A DNA stretch of 64,000 nucleotides, from NCBI RefSeq assembly GCF_023016805.1, contig NZ_JALKCH010000004.1, forward strand, positions 1 to 64,000. The letters are read 5' to 3'. The notes under the pieces were generated by a model. That model made no database searches and had not been told where the DNA came from. It was given only the letters and a program-made list of their open reading frames with translations. This stretch comes from Ancylobacter crimeensis. GTDB lineage: Bacteria > Pseudomonadota > Alphaproteobacteria > Rhizobiales > Xanthobacteraceae. Every line of letters begins with the position of its first letter. Position 1 is the first letter of the stretch. Made by a program: the position numbers and the translations under genes. Of the stretch, positions 33,210 through 42,343 are shown piece by piece.

Positions 33210-33236
33210 GTGAGGGGCCGTCATGCGGCCCCTCAC
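33210..33236 (-). other. Intercistronic hairpin between arcA and arcD paralogue 1
   Basis: GTGAGGGGCCG and CGGCCCCTCAC form a perfect 11-bp stem around TCATG. It lies in the 74-base gap and has no T-tract in either direction. An mRNA-stability element or attenuator is more likely than a full terminator. Confidence 0.6.
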
Positions 33237-33255
33237 GCGCAATGAGCGCGGTGGA

Positions 33256-34491
33256 TCAGAAATCCACCGGATCGCGGATGATCGGGCAGGTCATGCAATG
33301 GCCGCCGCCACGCCCGCGGCCGAGCTCCGAACCGTCGATGGTGATGACCTCAATGCCGGCCTTGCGGAGCAGGGTGTTGGCATAGGTGTTGCGGTCATAG
33401 GCGAAGACGACGCCCGGCGATGCGCAGACCAGGTTCGCGCCGGAATCCCACTGGGTGCGCTCGCGCATATAGTCGTTGCCGCCGGTTTCCACGACGCGGA
33501 TCTCGCTGAGGCCGAGCGCTTCGCGCACCGTCTCGACGAGCCCCTTGTCCTTGGAAAGTTCGATGCCGCCCTTGCCGTCGGGGCGGTAGGAGAAGCATTC
33601 GATGTTGTTGACGATGTCTGGATACAGCAGCACGCAGTCGCGATCGGCAAAGGTGAAGACGGTGTCCAGATGCATCGCGGCGCGCAGCTTGGGCATGGCG
33701 GCGATGATGACGCGCTCCGCTCCGCCCTTCTCAAAGATCGAGGCGGCCAATTGACTGATCGCCTGGCGCGAGGTGCGCTCGCTCATGCCGATCAGGACAT
33801 TGCCCTTGCCGATCGGCATCACGTCGCCGCCCTCGAGCGTGGCGAGGCCCCAGTCCTGCGTGGGGTCGCCCCACCACACATTCACCTTGCCGGCGAAGTC
33901 GGGGTGGAACTTGTAGATCGAGGTGGTGAGGATGGTTTCCTCGTGACGCGCCGGCCAGTAGAGCGGGTTCAGCGTCACGCCGCCATAGATCCAGCAGGTG
34001 GTATCGCGGGTGTAGAGGGTGTTCGGCAGCGGCGGCAGCAGATATTCGTTCACGCCTGCGGCGTCGCGGATGAGCTGCAGGGTCGAGCCGCCGATGGTCT
34101 CGGGGAACTCATAGGTCGACAGGCCGCCGATGAGGGTTTCCGCGAGTTCGCGGTTCGACAGGCCTTCCAGATAGGAGCGCACCTCGTCGACGAAGCCGAG
34201 ACCCATCTGGTTCGGCACGACCTGGTGGTCGAGGATCCACTTCTTGGCCTCGGGCACCGCGACGGTCTCGGCGAGCAGATTGTGCATCTCCACCACGTCG
34301 ATGCCGCGCTCGCGCATCTTGTTGATGAAGTCGAAATGGTCGCGCTTGGCGACGTCGACCCACAGCACGTCGTCGAACAGCAACTGGTCGCAATTGCTGG
34401 GGGTCAGCCGCTGGTGAGCGCGTCCCGGCGCGCAGACCATGACCTTGCGGAGCTGGCCGACCTCCGAATGGACGCCGAATTGGGTTTGCAT
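33256..34491 (-). CDS. arcA: Arginine deiminase
   Basis: 411-residue enzyme hydrolysing L-arginine to citrulline and ammonia. Family landmarks are [17 protein letters not shown] at the N-terminus, [34 protein letters not shown] with the substrate-binding Asp, [12 protein letters not shown] with the catalytic His, and [13 protein letters not shown], where Cys near residue 399 is the nucleophile. Length and motifs match functional ArcA proteins. It lies 25 bases after the upstream permease gene and is flanked by permeases on both sides. Ornithine carbamoyltransferase (arcB) and carbamate kinase (arcC) are not in the window, so on this evidence the operon would deliver citrulline and ammonia rather than ATP. 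Confidence 0.97.
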   Translation of the reverse strand: MQTQFGVHSEVGQLRKVMVCAPGRAHQRLTPSNCDQLLFDDVLWVDVAKRDHFDFINKMRERGIDVVEMHNLLAETVAVPEAKKWILDHQVVPNQMGLGFVDEVRSYLEGLSNRELAETLIGGLSTYEFPETIGGSTLQLIRDAAGVNEYLLPPLPNTLYTRDTTCWIYGGVTLNPLYWPARHEETILTTSIYKFHPDFAGKVNVWWGDPTQDWGLATLEGGDVMPIGKGNVLIGMSERTSRQAISQLAASIFEKGGAERVIIAAMPKLRAAMHLDTVFTFADRDCVLLYPDIVNNIECFSYRPDGKGGIELSKDKGLVETVREALGLSEIRVVETGGNDYMRERTQWDSGANLVCASPGVVFAYDRNTYANTLLRKAGIEVITIDGSELGRGRGGGHCMTCPIIRDPVDF

Positions 34492-34516
34492 GACGAGGGC
34501 TCCCGAGCCTGTTTCT

Positions 34517-35950
34517 TCAGGGGGTTATGGTTCCGGAGAGGAGACCGTAGAAACCGATGAGACCGGCAATCGCAGTGATTGCGAAGATAATGGTCTCGAC
34601 AGGACTGAACAGTCGCGCCTGCTGCTCGCGCCGCGCCCAGACATAGAGAATGGTGCCGGGCACGAAGAGAACCGCGACGAGGAGGACGTATTTCAGGCCG
34701 GCGGCGATGAACATGAACAGCGTGTAGACGACGGCGATGCCGGCGAAGATCTGGTCACGGCCGCGCTTCTCCGGCACCCCCTCATAGCCCTGCCCGCTGC
34801 GCGCCAGAAGCAGTCCATAACCGGCAACCAGAAGGTAGGGCAGCAGCGCGGTCACGCTGGTCATGTCGAGCATGAAGTTGAAGGCGTCGCGCGACCAATA
34901 TGTGGAGATGACGAAGATCGAGCAGACGATGTTGGTGAGCCAGAGCGCGTTCGCCGGCACCCGGTTGCCGTTCTGGGCCGCAAAGAGCTTCGGCATGTCC
35001 TTTGATTTGGCGGCGGCGAAGAGCACCTCGGCGCAGATCAGCGACCAGGCGAGATAGGCGCCGAGCACCGAGACGAGCACGCCGATGGAAATGAAGACAG
35101 CGCCCCAGTGGCCGACCACCGCTTCCAGCGCACCGGCGAGGGAGGGCTGCTGCATGCCGGCGATGGCAGCGCGCGGCTGGTTCGCATAGGGCAGCAGCGT
35201 GACGGCCACCATAAGGCCGGTCACCGCGACGAAGCCGAGAATGGTCGCCGTTCCGACGTCCGACCGCTTCTTCGCGAAGCGGGAATAGACGCTCGCGCCT
35301 TCAATGCCGAGGAACACGAACACCGTGATCAGCATGGTGTCGCGCACCTGCGAGATGAGCGACTTGTCCGGCATGCCGACGCCGCCGAAGAAATTCTCGC
35401 GGAACAGGTCGTATTTGAAGAAGACGATGAAGGCGAGCACCGCCACCACGATCGGCACGATCTTCGCGATCGTCACGATGGCATTGATAAAGGCGGCCTG
35501 CTCGACGCCGCGCAGGATCATGAAATGGAAGGCCCACACGCCGACCAGCGAAACGATGATGGCGAACGCCGTGCTGCCGTCGCCGAACCATTGGGGAAAG
35601 AAGCGACCGAGCGTCGAGCCGATCAGCACCCAATAGAAGACATTGCCGAGGCAGCTTCCCAGCCAGTAGCCGAAGGCGGACAGAAACCCCATATAGTCGC
35701 CGAACCCGGCCTTCGCGTAGGCGAAGACGCCGGCGTCGATGTCGGGGCGGCGTTCCGCCAGGGACTGGAACACGCGGGCCAGCATGTACATGCCGGTGCC
35801 AGCGATGGCCCAGGCGATAATGGCGCCGAACGGGCCCGTGGCCGCGCCGAAGCGGCCCGGCAGATTGAAGATGCCGGCACCCACCATCGAGCCGACGACC
35901 ATGGCCGTCAATGCGGGCAGCGACATCTTGTCGGAAGAGACGTTCGCCAT
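34517..35950 (-). CDS. arcD: Arginine:ornithine antiporter-type APC permease (ArcD paralogue 2)
   Basis: 477-residue permease, first gene of the arc operon. About 12-13 membrane helices; motif [16 protein letters not shown] near the N-terminus and [17 protein letters not shown] in the middle. It is clearly paralogous to the permease after arcA but differs in many loops. ATG 35950 is preceded by GAGGGATC; the upstream 12 residues are not needed. A promoter is expected in the following 150 bases, where the sequence becomes AT-rich (about 36081-36103). Confidence 0.92.
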   Translation of the reverse strand: MANVSSDKMSLPALTAMVVGSMVGAGIFNLPGRFGAATGPFGAIIAWAIAGTGMYMLARVFQSLAERRPDIDAGVFAYAKAGFGDYMGFLSAFGYWLGSCLGNVFYWVLIGSTLGRFFPQWFGDGSTAFAIIVSLVGVWAFHFMILRGVEQAAFINAIVTIAKIVPIVVAVLAFIVFFKYDLFRENFFGGVGMPDKSLISQVRDTMLITVFVFLGIEGASVYSRFAKKRSDVGTATILGFVAVTGLMVAVTLLPYANQPRAAIAGMQQPSLAGALEAVVGHWGAVFISIGVLVSVLGAYLAWSLICAEVLFAAAKSKDMPKLFAAQNGNRVPANALWLTNIVCSIFVISTYWSRDAFNFMLDMTSVTALLPYLLVAGYGLLLARSGQGYEGVPEKRGRDQIFAGIAVVYTLFMFIAAGLKYVLLVAVLFVPGTILYVWARREQQARLFSPVETIIFAITAIAGLIGFYGLLSGTITP

Positions 35951-36570
35951 GGCTGATCCCTCAGGCGCAAGGATGATTCTTGTCATTACCGGCCCTGGCG
36001 GCCGGCAGCGCGCGGCGATGCGCGCCGGCGATTTGTCCTAGGACCATCTCAGAAATTTCGCCTCAGTCCATTCGTTTCTTGGTTAAATATTTGAAATAAT
36101 TAGGGTGCCGGCAAATGATATTGCGCTGCCGCATGTCGAGGGCTTGCCGAGCTTGGCGGCCTTTCGAACCGGAAACAGGCGCGACGTCGCGATTCTGGAA
36201 GGGGATGTACGATCCGTCCGAATGGCGGGTTGAGGGTGCTCATATTGCGCCGCATCATCGTACCAGCCTGCATGTGGCCGGATTTTGACGCTCCGTAACG
36301 TCATGTGGACAGCCCGGCACGGCTCGCCCTATAGCAGCGCGGCCCAATGACCAGCGCAGGAGACCCGCAAGCCCGGACTCACGAGAATTCCACCGATAGA
36401 GATGCCGGCGCCCGTTGCGGCGCCTTGTTCACATCCCGTTTCAGTGCCGATTCCCTGGGGCATGGAGTCGGTACGTGGCCGTCTGACGCGGCCATCCTGC
36501 GGAAAGACGGGAGACGCGTCGCATGCCATTCGTCGGCGTCGTCGCGGTAGAGACCTGAAGGAAAAGTCCC
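35951..36570. other. Divergent intergenic region of the arc operon
   Basis: I see no convincing gene in these 620 bases; open frames at 36083-36304, 36347-36550 and 36379-36786 lack family character or ribosome sites. The sequence includes the palindrome GTCCTAGGAC (36035-36044) and an AT-rich patch GGTTAAATATTTGAAATAATT (about 36081-36101) that could hold the arc promoter. No standard FNR/ANR site (TTGAT-N4-ATCAA) is present. Confidence 0.5.
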
Positions 36571-36816
36571 ATGCCGAATTTCACCGTGACGCTCGAGCGC
36601 ACCATCACGATTCGCCAGCGCGCCGAGATCAGCGTCGAGGCCGCCGATTTCGGGGCCGCCGAGCTCATTGCCCGCCAGATGGCGCGCGAGGGCAGCTTCG
36701 CCCCGGATCCGCGCTGGTTCAGCGACCAGCGTGATGAGGGTCGGACGGTCGTCGTCGATATCGAAGAAGAGGTCGTAGGCGGTCATCAGTCAGATCCGGC
36801 GCGTCGCGCCGCCTGA
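36571..36816 (+). CDS. Small hydrophilic protein of unknown function
   Basis: 81-residue protein beginning PNFTVTLERTITIRQRAEI. The pattern of alternating hydrophobic residues, then a helix (SVEAADFGAAELIARQMARE) and an acidic end (VVVDIEEEVVGG), resembles a small alpha/beta fold. AAGGAAAAG lies 7 bases before the ATG and a strong hairpin follows the stop, both supporting a real gene. No motif allows a functional call. Confidence 0.65.
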   Translation: MPNFTVTLERTITIRQRAEISVEAADFGAAELIARQMAREGSFAPDPRWFSDQRDEGRTVVVDIEEEVVGGHQSDPARRAA

Positions 36817-36820
36817 ACGC

Positions 36821-36854
36821 AAGCAAGGCGCGCCGGGCCGGGCGCGCCTTGCTT
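36821..36854. terminator. Bidirectional terminator-type hairpin
   Basis: AAGCAAGGCGCGCC (36821-36834) and GGCGCGCCTTGCTT (36841-36854) are perfect 14-bp inverted repeats around GGGCCG. It lies between the plus-strand gene ending at 36816 and the minus-strand gene ending at 36872, so it can serve both. Confidence 0.75.
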
Positions 36855-36871
36855 CATCGATCGTGCCTTGA

Positions 36872-37045
36872 TCAGCGGCTGGAGCCGACAGGCTTTGTCT
36901 GTTCGCCGCTATTGGTTGGGTTGCCCGCCGGAACCGATTTCGGCGACTTCTTGCCCTCATCCTTTGCGCCCGCCTCCTTTCCGCGATCCTTGTCGTCGCT
37001 GAAGGTGCCGTCGTTGCCCTTGTGGCCATTCAGTTCGTCTTTCAT
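36872..37045 (-). CDS. Small hydrophilic Lys/Gly-rich protein
   Basis: 57-residue protein, starting MKDELNGHKGNDGTFSDDKD and ending PTNSGEQTKPVGSSR. It is charged, with no predicted membrane or globular core, and resembles disordered stress-type proteins. GAGGAAG lies upstream of ATG 37045 with suitable spacing. It is followed by a shared hairpin terminator and preceded, 21 bases upstream, by another small gene on the same strand. No function can be assigned. Confidence 0.65.
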   Translation of the reverse strand: MKDELNGHKGNDGTFSDDKDRGKEAGAKDEGKKSPKSVPAGNPTNSGEQTKPVGSSR

Positions 37046-37066
37046 CGCATCGCTTCCTCTGTTTCC

Positions 37067-37288
37067 TCAGTCATCGACCTTGACGCCGGTCGTGCGGGTG
37101 AAGGCTGGCGGGTCACTGGCAGGAAAGCTGTCTTCGAGTGCCTCGTCGACCGCCTCATCCTCCCGCTTTTTCTCGTCCCGGCTTTTCGGTGCGGCTTTGG
37201 CGGCTGAAGGAAAGGGCGAGCCCGCGATCGGTGGGGTCTCGTCCGCCTTGAGGTGCTGGAGATCCTTCTCAGGGGATCGGGCGCTCAT
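37067..37288 (-). CDS. Small disordered protein with SFPASDPPA motif
   Basis: 73-residue hydrophilic protein. Its middle is Lys/Asp/Glu-rich (KSRDEKKREDEAVDEALE) and it ends with the motif DSFPASDPPAFTRTTGVKV, a tail seen in many short alphaproteobacterial proteins of unknown role. GAGGAG lies about 8 bases before ATG 37288. A longer open frame from 37696 runs through the opposite strand of the TRAP gene and is rejected. Probably co-transcribed with the 57-residue gene downstream. Confidence 0.75.
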   Translation of the reverse strand: MSARSPEKDLQHLKADETPPIAGSPFPSAAKAAPKSRDEKKREDEAVDEALEDSFPASDPPAFTRTTGVKVDD

Positions 37289-37471
37289 GACCGTGCTCCT
37301 CGTTCGGTGCAGCTTCCGAGGAGAACGCGGCCGGCGCAGGATGTTTCCGCATGTGTGCGCAGAAACCGCATCGCGCGGCTTATCGCCGGTGCGACGATCG
37401 TCTATCTTGCTGCAGCGATAGACAAGCCTGATGCAACAGGCCAACGATAATGACGCTGGGGGAGCGCCGGG

Positions 37472-38011
37472 ATGAATGCGCTGCTTGCGCTGAGCAGGGG
37501 TATCGACTGGTTCAACGAACGCTTCGGCCGGATCGCCGATTATTGCGTGCTCGCCGCCTGCCTGATCAGCGCAGGTAACGCGACCGTCCGCTATCTGCTG
37601 AGCTACAGCACCAACGGACTGCTGGAAATCCAGTGGTACCTGTTCGGCGCGGTCGTTTTGCTCGGTGCGCCCTATACGCTCAAGATGAACGAGCATGTGC
37701 GCGTCGACCTCGTCTACATGATGTTGCCCCCGCGCGGCCGGCTGCTGCTCGATGCCGCCGGCTTCCTTCTCATCCTGATCCCGGCGGGCATCTATCTCAC
37801 ATTTCTGTGCTGGCCCTTCTTCTGGCAGGCCTTCGTTTCGAACGAAGTGTCGCAGAACGCCGGCGGGCTCACTTTGTGGCCGGCAAAGCTGCTGCTGCCG
37901 CTCGGCTTCGCGCTGCTCACGGTGCAGGGCCTTTCCGAACTGATCAAGCGCATCGCCGGTCTGTGCGGAGCGATCGAGATCGAGACCGATTACGAAAAGC
38001 CGCTGCAGTAA
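37472..38011 (+). CDS. dctQ: TRAP transporter small permease (DctQ type)
   Basis: 179-residue membrane protein with four helices, the small subunit of a tripartite ATP-independent periplasmic transporter. Conserved features include LEIQWYLFGAVVLLGAPYTLK and NEHVRVDLVY. GGGGGAGCGCC precedes the ATG. The gene is followed after 72 bases by the large permease. The periplasmic binding protein (DctP), which defines specificity, is missing from both sides of this gene. Confidence 0.92.
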   Translation: MNALLALSRGIDWFNERFGRIADYCVLAACLISAGNATVRYLLSYSTNGLLEIQWYLFGAVVLLGAPYTLKMNEHVRVDLVYMMLPPRGRLLLDAAGFLLILIPAGIYLTFLCWPFFWQAFVSNEVSQNAGGLTLWPAKLLLPLGFALLTVQGLSELIKRIAGLCGAIEIETDYEKPLQ

Positions 38012-38083
38012 CGGCCTTCCATCGACCGGCCCGTAACCCGGCCTCTCGCCCGACCCTTCCCGGACATTTCAGCGAGCCCGCGC

Positions 38084-39496
38084 ATGTTTTCACACGGCAT
38101 AATGCCCCCGCTGATGTTCGGCGGCATGATCTGCTTCATGCTGGCCGGGTTCCCGGTCGCCTTCTCGCTCATTGCCGTCGGCCTGTTCTTCGGCAGCATC
38201 GGCATAATGACCGACCATTTCCACCCGAGCTTCCTGCAGGCGCTGCCGCTGCGCTTCTACGGCATCATCTCGAACGACCTTCTGCTTGCCATTCCCTTCT
38301 TCACCTTCATGGGCGCGATCCTGGAGCGGTGCGGGCTGGCGGAAGATCTGCTCGAAGGCACCGGCAAGCTGTTCGGCAAGGTGCCGGGCGGCCTTGCCTA
38401 TGCGGTCATCATCGTGGGCGCCATCCTTGGGGCCATCACGGGTACGGTGGCGGCATCGGTCATCGCGATGGGCGTGATCTCGCTGCCGGTGATGATGCGC
38501 TATGGCTACGACCAGAAGCTCGCCACCGGCGTCATCGCAGCGTCCGGCACGATCACCCAGCTCATCCCGCCCTCGCTGGTCCTCATCGTGCTGGCCGAAC
38601 AGCTCGGCAAGCCGGTCGGCGACATGTATCTCGGTGCCATCGGCCCCTCGATCCTGCAGGTGCTGCTGTTCCTCGCCTATGTCGCGATCCTCTCGGTGGT
38701 CAAGCCGAGCACCATGCCCCCACTGCCGCCCGAGGCGATCGGGGAGGGCGGATGGCCGCTGATCCGGCAGGTCCTGTGGGGCATGATTCCCTCGGTCGTG
38801 CTCATCGCGCTCGTGCTCGGCACGCTGGCTCTGGGCCTCGCCACGCCGACGGAAGCTGGTGCCATGGGCGCGGTCGGCGCCATCGTGCTGGCGGCGATGC
38901 ACCGGCGGCTGACCTGGCCGCTGATCCGTCAGGCGATGGCCTCGACCATGCGGCTCACCGCGATGGTGGTGTTCATCCTCATCGGCGCCACCGTGTTCAG
39001 CTTGGTATTCCAGGGTATGGACGGCTCGCGCTGGATCGAGCATCTGCTCTCCCAGCTTCCGGGAGGACGGGTCGGGTTCCTGGTCTTCGTCAATGTCTTC
39101 GTGTTCTTCATCGCCTTCTTCCTCGATTTCTTCGAGATCGCCTTCATCATCATTCCGCTGCTGGTGCCGGTGGCGGTGAAGCTCGACATCAACCTCATCT
39201 GGTTCGGCGTGCTGCTCTGCGTGAACATGCAGACCGCCTTCATGCACCCGCCCTTCGGCTTCGCGCTGTTCTATCTGCGCGGTATCGCCCCGGCCTCGAT
39301 CCGCACCTCGCAGATCTATTGGGGTGCGATCCCGTGGCTGGTGATGCAGCTTATCCTCGTGGTGATCGTTATCATGTGGCCGGAATCGGTGACCTACTGG
39401 ATCAGCAGCGGTCCCACGGTCGATCCCGCCACGATCGAGCTGAACCTGCCTGCCATGGACCAGCCGCCGCTCGACATGGAGCCGCCGAAGTTCTGA
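38084..39496 (+). CDS. dctM: TRAP transporter large permease (DctM type)
   Basis: 470-residue membrane protein with about 12 helices that performs the sodium-coupled transport step. Hallmarks are PFFTFMGAILERCGLAEDLL, VSVIAMGVISLPVMMRYGY-like segments, GTITQLIPPSLVLIVLAEQL and TPTEAGAMGAVGA. The N-terminus ahead of the first helix is slightly longer than usual. Downstream are a carbamoyl-amino-acid hydrolase and a dihydropyrimidinase in the same direction, so imported ureido compounds or hydantoins are the likely substrates; this is inference from context. Confidence 0.94.
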   Translation: MFSHGIMPPLMFGGMICFMLAGFPVAFSLIAVGLFFGSIGIMTDHFHPSFLQALPLRFYGIISNDLLLAIPFFTFMGAILERCGLAEDLLEGTGKLFGKVPGGLAYAVIIVGAILGAITGTVAASVIAMGVISLPVMMRYGYDQKLATGVIAASGTITQLIPPSLVLIVLAEQLGKPVGDMYLGAIGPSILQVLLFLAYVAILSVVKPSTMPPLPPEAIGEGGWPLIRQVLWGMIPSVVLIALVLGTLALGLATPTEAGAMGAVGAIVLAAMHRRLTWPLIRQAMASTMRLTAMVVFILIGATVFSLVFQGMDGSRWIEHLLSQLPGGRVGFLVFVNVFVFFIAFFLDFFEIAFIIIPLLVPVAVKLDINLIWFGVLLCVNMQTAFMHPPFGFALFYLRGIAPASIRTSQIYWGAIPWLVMQLILVVIVIMWPESVTYWISSGPTVDPATIELNLPAMDQPPLDMEPPKF

Positions 39497-39608
39497 CGGG
39501 ACGGTGCATATCCATTCTTCGAGCAATGGGGGGCTTGCCGGCTTCCCATTGCCTTTGCCAATCTCCTGCCCACGCCCAAATCAGCGGCAATCGGTTCAGG
39601 AGTGCTTC

Positions 39609-40871
39609 ATGTCCGCGTCCAGCCCGCCCGCGCCCCGCGACAATCTCCGCATTCGCGGGGAGAGGTTGTGGGACAGCCTCATGGAGATGGCGGCCATCGG
39701 CCCCGGCCTGCGCGGAGGCAACAACCGCCAGACGCTGACCGATTCCGACCGCGAGGCACGTCTTCTCTTCGCGCGCTGGTGCGAGGAGGCGGGACTGACG
39801 CTCGCCGTCGACCAGATGGGCACGATGTTCGCCCGCCGCGAAGGAGCGGATCCCGACGCCCTGCCGGTGATGCTGGGCTCGCATCTCGACACCCAGCCGA
39901 CGGGCGGCAGGTTCGACGGCGTGCTCGGCGTTCTCGGCGCGCTGGAGGTGGTGCGCACGCTGAACGACCTCGGCATCCGTACCCGCCGGCCGATCGAGGT
40001 GGTGAACTGGACCGATGAGGAGGGAGCCCGATTTGCCCCGGCCATGGTCGCCTCGGGCGTCTATGCCGGCGCCTATGGACTTGACTGGGCCTATGGGCGC
40101 ACCGATGCGGAGGGCAAGACGCTGGGCGCGGAGCTGGAGCGCATCGGCTTCAAGGGCGAGGAGCCGGTCGGCGCCCGCAAGGCTCATGCCTATCTGGAAC
40201 TCCACATCGAGCAGGGACCGATCCTCGAGGATGAAGGCATCGACATCGGGGTGGTCACCCATGGCCAGGGGCTGCGCTGGATCGAGGTGACGTTGACCGG
40301 AAAGGAGGCGCATACCGGCTCCACCCCAATGCCGAAGCGGGTGAATGCCGGGCTCGGCGCGGCGCGCATCATCGAGCTGGTCGACCGGATTGCCTGGAGC
40401 CATGCGCCGCTCGGCGTCGGTGCGGTGGGCCGGCTGGATATCTCGCCCAATTCGCGCAACATCATTCCGGGCAAGGCGGTGTTCACCGTCGACTTCCGCC
40501 ATCCCGACCTCGCCGTGCTGAGGGCGATGGAGGCCGAGTTGCGTGAAGGCGCGGCGGCGATCGCGCAGGAGATGGGACTCGGCCTCGCCATCGACGATGT
40601 GCAGGGCTTCGATCCCGTCGCCTTTGACCCGGCCCTGCTCGAAAGCATCCGCGATGCGGCGGGCCGGCTCGGCTACTCCCATCGCGACATCGTCTCGGGC
40701 GCGGGCCACGATGCCTGCTGGATGAATAAGGTGGTGCCCTCGGCGATGATCTTCTGCCCCTGCGTGGACGGCCTGAGCCACAATGAGGACGAGGCCATCA
40801 CCCCGGAATGGGCCGCGGCCGGAACCGAGGTTCTGCTGCACGCCGCCATCGAGACCGCCGGCATTGTCTGA
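39609..40871 (+). CDS. N-carbamoyl-L-amino-acid hydrolase / beta-ureidopropionase (M20 family)
   Basis: 420-residue dimetal amidohydrolase that splits N-carbamoyl amino acids or ureidopropionate into the amino acid, CO2 and ammonia. Metal ligands appear in LGSHLDTQPTGGRFDG, NWTDEEGARFAPAM (catalytic Glu), LELHIEQGPIL and the C-terminal GLSHNEDE. GAGHDACWM is also diagnostic. The dimerisation domain starts near AHTGSTPMPKR. ATG 39609 has CAGGAG upstream. The stop at 40871 is 11 bases before the hydantoinase gene, so the two catalyse consecutive steps of ring opening and decarbamoylation. Confidence 0.93.
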   Translation: MSASSPPAPRDNLRIRGERLWDSLMEMAAIGPGLRGGNNRQTLTDSDREARLLFARWCEEAGLTLAVDQMGTMFARREGADPDALPVMLGSHLDTQPTGGRFDGVLGVLGALEVVRTLNDLGIRTRRPIEVVNWTDEEGARFAPAMVASGVYAGAYGLDWAYGRTDAEGKTLGAELERIGFKGEEPVGARKAHAYLELHIEQGPILEDEGIDIGVVTHGQGLRWIEVTLTGKEAHTGSTPMPKRVNAGLGAARIIELVDRIAWSHAPLGVGAVGRLDISPNSRNIIPGKAVFTVDFRHPDLAVLRAMEAELREGAAAIAQEMGLGLAIDDVQGFDPVAFDPALLESIRDAAGRLGYSHRDIVSGAGHDACWMNKVVPSAMIFCPCVDGLSHNEDEAITPEWAAAGTEVLLHAAIETAGIV

Positions 40872-40882
40872 GGGAGGGGGCC

Positions 40883-42340
40883 ATGTCCATTGTGATCAAG
40901 GGCGGCACGGTCGTCGCCGCCGACCGCTCCCATGCCGCCGACGTGCTGATCGAGGGCGAGACCATCGCGGCGATCGGGCCGGACCTTGCGGGTGACACCG
41001 TGCTCGATGCCGAGGGTGCCTTCATCATGCCCGGCGGCATCGACCCGCACACCCATCTCGAAATGCCCTTCATGGGCACCACGGCGGCCGAGACCTGGGA
41101 AAGCGGAACGGCAGCGGCGCTGGCGGGCGGCACCACGATGGTGGTCGACTTCGTCATACCCGAAGGCGACGATCTGCTTGGCGCGCTGAATATCTGGGAG
41201 GAAAGGGCAACCCGGCAGGCCTCCTCCGACTATTCCTATCACATGTGCATCACCGGCTGGTCGCAGGCCATTTTCGAGGTGATGCCGCAGGTGGTGGCGC
41301 GTGGCGTCAACAGCTTCAAGCACTTCATGGCCTACAAGGGCGCGCTCATGGTCAATGACGACCAGATGTTCGCCTCGTTCCAGCGCTGCGCCGAGCTCGG
41401 CGCATTGCCGCTGGTCCATGCCGAGAATGGCGACATCGTCGCCGCGCTCCAGCAGAAGCTGCTGGCGGATGGCATCACCGGGCCGGAAGGGCATGCCTTC
41501 TCACGCCCGCCGGAAGTGGAGGGCGAGGCGACCAACCGTGCCATCATGATCGCCGACGCCGCGGGAGTGCCGGTCTACATCGTCCACACCTCCTGCGAGC
41601 AGGCGCATGAAGCCATCCGCCGAGCGCGGCAGAAGGGGATGCGGGTCTATGGCGAGCCCCTGATCCAGCACCTAGTGCTCGACGAAAGCGTCTATGCCAA
41701 TGCCGATTGGGATTACGCGGCACAGCGCGTGATGTCGCCGCCTTTCCGCGACAAGGCACATCAGGACGGCTTGTGGGCCGGGCTTGCGGCGGGTTCGCTC
41801 CAGGTGGTGGCGACCGACCATTGCGCCTTCTCGGCCGAGCAGAAGCGCATGGGGCTCGATAACTTCACCCGCATCCCGAACGGAACCGGCGGGCTGGAGG
41901 ACCGGCTCCCGGTGTTGTGGACCAAGGGCGTCGAAACCGGCCGGCTGACGCCCAACGAGTTCGTGGCAGTGACCTCCACCAATATCGCCCGGATCCTCAA
42001 CATCTATCCGCGCAAGGGCGCCGTCCTTCCCGGCTCCGATGCCGACCTCGTCGTGCTCGACCCGAAGCTCGGCAAGACCATCTCGGCGGCGCGACAGGCC
42101 TCGATCATCGACTACAATGTGTTCGAGGGCGTCGAGGTGCGGGGGCTGCCGCGCTACACGCTGTCGCGCGGCGAGGTGGTACATTCCGCCGGCCGCAACG
42201 AGGCGCCCCGGCCCGGGCGTGGGCGCTTCGTGCCGCGCCCCTCTTTTCCTGCGCCGCACCGCGCGCTGTCGACGTGGAAGGAGATCGTCGCACCGCGGGC
42301 CGTGGTGCGGGATCCGGCATTGATGCCGATCGGCGTATAG
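40883..42340 (+). CDS. hydA: Dihydropyrimidinase / D-hydantoinase
   Basis: 485-residue cyclic amidohydrolase that opens the dihydropyrimidine or hydantoin ring. The zinc site is HTHLEMP (two His), the carbamylated Lys lies in SFKHFMAYKGALM, and further ligands in PLVHAENGD, YIVHTSCEQ and ATDHCAFS. The C-terminal extension (about 50 residues with PGRGRFVPRPSF) is typical of dihydropyrimidinases and helps tetramer formation. GGGAGGGGGCC precedes ATG 40883. Dihydropyrimidine dehydrogenase (preA/preT) is not nearby, so use of hydantoins or externally supplied dihydropyrimidines is as likely as complete uracil degradation. Confidence 0.94.
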   Translation: MSIVIKGGTVVAADRSHAADVLIEGETIAAIGPDLAGDTVLDAEGAFIMPGGIDPHTHLEMPFMGTTAAETWESGTAAALAGGTTMVVDFVIPEGDDLLGALNIWEERATRQASSDYSYHMCITGWSQAIFEVMPQVVARGVNSFKHFMAYKGALMVNDDQMFASFQRCAELGALPLVHAENGDIVAALQQKLLADGITGPEGHAFSRPPEVEGEATNRAIMIADAAGVPVYIVHTSCEQAHEAIRRARQKGMRVYGEPLIQHLVLDESVYANADWDYAAQRVMSPPFRDKAHQDGLWAGLAAGSLQVVATDHCAFSAEQKRMGLDNFTRIPNGTGGLEDRLPVLWTKGVETGRLTPNEFVAVTSTNIARILNIYPRKGAVLPGSDADLVVLDPKLGKTISAARQASIIDYNVFEGVEVRGLPRYTLSRGEVVHSAGRNEAPRPGRGRFVPRPSFPAPHRALSTWKEIVAPRAVVRDPALMPIGV

Positions 42341-42343
42341 GCG

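Noticed and set aside
35951..36120. FNR/ANR binding site expected for an arc operon
   Set aside because: No TTGAT-N4-ATCAA-like palindrome is present; the nearest AT-rich patch is not palindromic.
36083..36304. 73-residue minus-strand open frame upstream of the arc operon
   Set aside because: No ribosome site, no recognised motif and composition typical of non-coding GC-rich DNA.
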